From: Mycolicibacterium canariasense
GTDB taxonomy: Bacteria; Actinomycetota; Actinomycetes; Mycobacteriales; Mycobacteriaceae
Length of the DNA: 64,000 nucleotides
NCBI RefSeq assembly: GCF_002101555.1
Contig: NZ_LQOL01000042.1
Location: 186,001 to 250,000, forward strand
Reading direction: 5' to 3'
In this document: one piece after another, positions 62,325 to 64,000 of the stretch
Numbering within the stretch: the stretch's first letter is position 1
How the letters are laid out: each line of letters opens with the position of its first letter
Notes under the pieces: model-generated
What the model was told of the DNA's origin: nothing
The model's input: only the letters and a program-made list of their open reading frames with translations
Databases searched by the model: none
Program-made: the position numbers and the translations under genes

Positions 62325-63746
62325 GTGTTCACCGTTGAAACCGCCGCCACGGCGGCGTACGTCGTTGCCGCGCTGCTGTTCATCCTGGCGCTGGCCGGAC
62401 TGTCCAAGCATGAAACATCAAAGGCCGGAAACACTTTCGGCATGGCCGGGATGGCCGTCGCGCTGATCGCGACCATCGCCCTGGCGCTGGACCGGCGCAT
62501 CGAACCACTCGGGCTCGGGCTGCTGGTGGGCGCCATGGCCATCGGCGCGGCGATCGGTCTATGGCGGGCCCGGGTGGTCGAGATGACCGGGATGCCCGAG
62601 CTGATCGCGTTGCTGCACAGCTTCGTCGGTCTGGCCGCGGTGCTGGTCGGCTGGAATGGCTACCTGCATGTCGAGGCCGACGCCGCGGGTGCCGAAGCCG
62701 CGCACCTGGCCGGCGAGGGCATGCTCGGCATCCACTCGGCCGAGGTGTTCGTCGGCGTGTTCATCGGTGCGGTGACGTTCACCGGCTCGATCGTCGCCAA
62801 CCTCAAGCTGTCGGCGCGGATCAAGTCGGCCCCGCTGATGCTGCCCGGCAAGAACTTCCTCAACGTCGGTGCGCTGGTGCTGTTCTTCGCGCTGACGGTG
62901 TGGTTCGTCATCTCCCCGCAGCTGTGGTTGCTCATCGTGGTCACCGCGCTCGCGCTGTTGCTGGGCTGGCATCTGGTGGCGTCCATCGGCGGCGGTGACA
63001 TGCCCGTAGTGGTGTCGATGCTCAACAGCTACTCCGGTTGGGCCGCGGCCGCGTCGGGCTTCCTGCTGTCCAACGACCTGCTGATCATCACCGGCGCACT
63101 GGTGGGGTCCTCCGGCGCGTATCTGTCCTACATCATGTGCAAGGCGATGAACCGCTCGTTCATCTCCGTGATCGCCGGTGGTTTCGGGATCGAGGCGGGG
63201 CCGGCCGAAGACAAGGACTACGGCGAGCACCGGGAGATCACCGCCGAGGGCGCGGCCGAACTGCTGGGCTCGGCGGAGTCGGTGATCATCACCCCCGGGT
63301 ACGGCATGGCCGTGGCGCAGGCCCAGTACGGCGTGGCCGACCTGACCCGCAAGCTACGCGAGCGCGGGGTCAACGTGCGGTTCGGCATCCACCCCGTCGC
63401 AGGCCGGCTGCCCGGCCACATGAACGTGCTGCTGGCCGAGGCCAAGGTGCCCTACGACATCGTGCTGGAGATGGACGAGATCAACGACGACTTCCCCGAG
63501 ACCTCGGTGGTGCTCGTCATCGGCGCCAACGACACCGTCAACCCGGCGGCGTCGGAGGACCCGGGCTCACCGATCGCCGGCATGCCGGTGCTGACGGTGT
63601 GGAACGCCGAGAACGTCATCGTGTTCAAGCGGTCCATGGCGTCCGGCTATGCCGGGGTGCAGAACCCGCTGTTCTTCCGGGAGAACACCCAGATGCTGTT
63701 CGGCGATGCGCGGGACCGGGTCAACGACATTCTCGCCGCGCTGTAA
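62325..63746 (+). CDS. pntB: NAD(P) transhydrogenase beta subunit
   Basis: 473 aa, GTG start one base after the pntA stop. About eight to nine transmembrane segments (e.g. [62 protein letters not shown]) then the NADP-binding domain [74 protein letters not shown]. Makes NADPH together with PntA. The last codons and stop are the first unit of the downstream tandem repeat. Confidence 0.95.
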   Translation: MFTVETAATAAYVVAALLFILALAGLSKHETSKAGNTFGMAGMAVALIATIALALDRRIEPLGLGLLVGAMAIGAAIGLWRARVVEMTGMPELIALLHSFVGLAAVLVGWNGYLHVEADAAGAEAAHLAGEGMLGIHSAEVFVGVFIGAVTFTGSIVANLKLSARIKSAPLMLPGKNFLNVGALVLFFALTVWFVISPQLWLLIVVTALALLLGWHLVASIGGGDMPVVVSMLNSYSGWAAAASGFLLSNDLLIITGALVGSSGAYLSYIMCKAMNRSFISVIAGGFGIEAGPAEDKDYGEHREITAEGAAELLGSAESVIITPGYGMAVAQAQYGVADLTRKLRERGVNVRFGIHPVAGRLPGHMNVLLAEAKVPYDIVLEMDEINDDFPETSVVLVIGANDTVNPAASEDPGSPIAGMPVLTVWNAENVIVFKRSMASGYAGVQNPLFFRENTQMLFGDARDRVNDILAAL

Positions 63747-63847
63747 GCGCGCATCCAGCCTGAGCGCTGTAAGCGCGCATCCAGCCTGAGCGCTGTAAGC
63801 GCGCATCCGGCCTGAGCGCTGTAAGCGCGTAGACAGCCTCAGCGCTA
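63739..63847 (+). repeat. 26-bp tandem repeat starting in the pntB stop
   Basis: Four tandem 26-bp units, each beginning CGCTGTAAGCGCG, at 63739, 63765, 63791 and 63817, plus a partial fifth (to 63847). Units 1 and 2 are identical, unit 3 differs by one base and unit 4 by several. The first unit contains the pntB end and TAA stop, so each copy repeats the codons CTG-TAA. Each carries a GCGCT...AGCGC inverted repeat. Confidence 0.9.
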
Positions 63848-63916
63848 CGGTTTCCCGCCGGGCGGACACCGGGGGCTAGGTTGTGTCCCCTCGCGGCGAA
63901 ACTAGGATATGCAACT

Positions 63917-64000
63917 ATGCCGGTCGACCGTCTCCTGCCCTCCGTCGAAGCGCAGGAACTCCTCGCGCTGACCCGCGATATCGCCGACAAGGTGCTCGAC
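63917..64000 (+). CDS. Acyl-CoA dehydrogenase, 5' end only
   Basis: Only the first 28 codons are inside the window, from ATG at 63917: MPVDRLLPSVEAQELLALTR and on through DIADKVLD. This is the typical start of a mycobacterial FadE-type acyl-CoA dehydrogenase (helical N-terminal domain). It follows pntB on the same strand after 170 bp that hold the tandem repeat. M. tuberculosis has fadE2 (Rv0154c) beside pntAa, so the family fits the locus though the arrangement differs. The paralogue cannot be named from this fragment. Confidence 0.7.
   Translation, partial: MPVDRLLPSVEAQELLALTRDIADKVLD

Overview
The window is high-GC actinobacterial DNA from a mycobacterium, most likely an environmental Mycolicibacterium-type species. 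The evidence is a complete mce1 operon with fadD5 and the divergent Mce1R regulator, MmpL, Zmp1, an L,D-transpeptidase, RicR, SigG, monoacylglycerol lipase and a 36-residue protein resembling Rv0157A. Gene order follows, in reversed orientation and with insertions, the M. tuberculosis stretch from about Rv0202c (window start) to Rv0155 (window end). Gene symbols rest on remembered family features and this synteny; no database search was run.

Layout. 1-4.0 kb: 3' part of an mmpL11-type transporter, its coupled partner and two divergent Mce-associated-like membrane proteins. 4.1-8.4 kb: zmp1, a strong bidirectional terminator, an L,D-transpeptidase, and a DUF305 lipoprotein-ricR operon with a palindromic candidate operator. 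8.5-13.1 kb: ilvD, then an apparently inserted catabolic module (PhlG-like hydrolase, bicovalent-FAD oxidase, divergent IclR regulator with a perfect palindrome between them). 13.2-18.7 kb: a CRP-family regulator, a probable five-gene minus-strand operon (monoacylglycerol lipase, lipoprotein hydrolase, DUF2786, TIGR04338 metallohydrolase, O-methyltransferase) and sigG. 18.7-34.8 kb: accessory block with a gene lying between two inverted-repeat elements, an NDMA-type alcohol dehydrogenase behind a KstR-like site, SDR, methyltransferase, MarR/pirin pair, sorbosone-dehydrogenase-like lipoprotein, rifamycin-phosphotransferase-like enzyme, a secreted NAGPA-domain protein and a secreted repeat-tailed protein.

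34.2-50.3 kb: the mce1 locus on the minus strand, read from high to low coordinates: fadD5, yrbE1A, yrbE1B, mce1A-F, four Mce-associated genes and a DUF1275 permease at the end. YrbE proteins are the permease, Mce1A-F the substrate-binding shaft and FadD5 an acyl-activating enzyme, together a fatty/mycolic-acid importer. The divergent mce1R carries an apparent frameshift. 50.3-58.1 kb: TB18.5-like protein, 2-hydroxyacid dehydrogenase, thioesterase, AdhE1-like dehydrogenase, acyl-CoA dehydrogenase, an ECF sigma factor with SnoaL-like tail next to DoxX, an SDR, a TetR regulator and the 36-aa microprotein. 58.4-64.0 kb: a transmembrane Ser/Thr kinase whose 3' end is frameshifted into corA, single-chain pntA, pntB, a 26-bp tandem repeat that begins inside the pntB stop region, and the 5' end of an acyl-CoA dehydrogenase gene.

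Most notable: the kinase-CorA apparent fusion explained by a one-base frameshift, the mce1R frameshift with nearby TTGATCAA palindromes, the hydrolase/oxidase/IclR module, several well-placed palindromic operators (RicR-, KstR-, IclR- and TetR-type), and in-frame repeats in zmp1. No tRNA, rRNA, CRISPR array or insertion sequence was seen.
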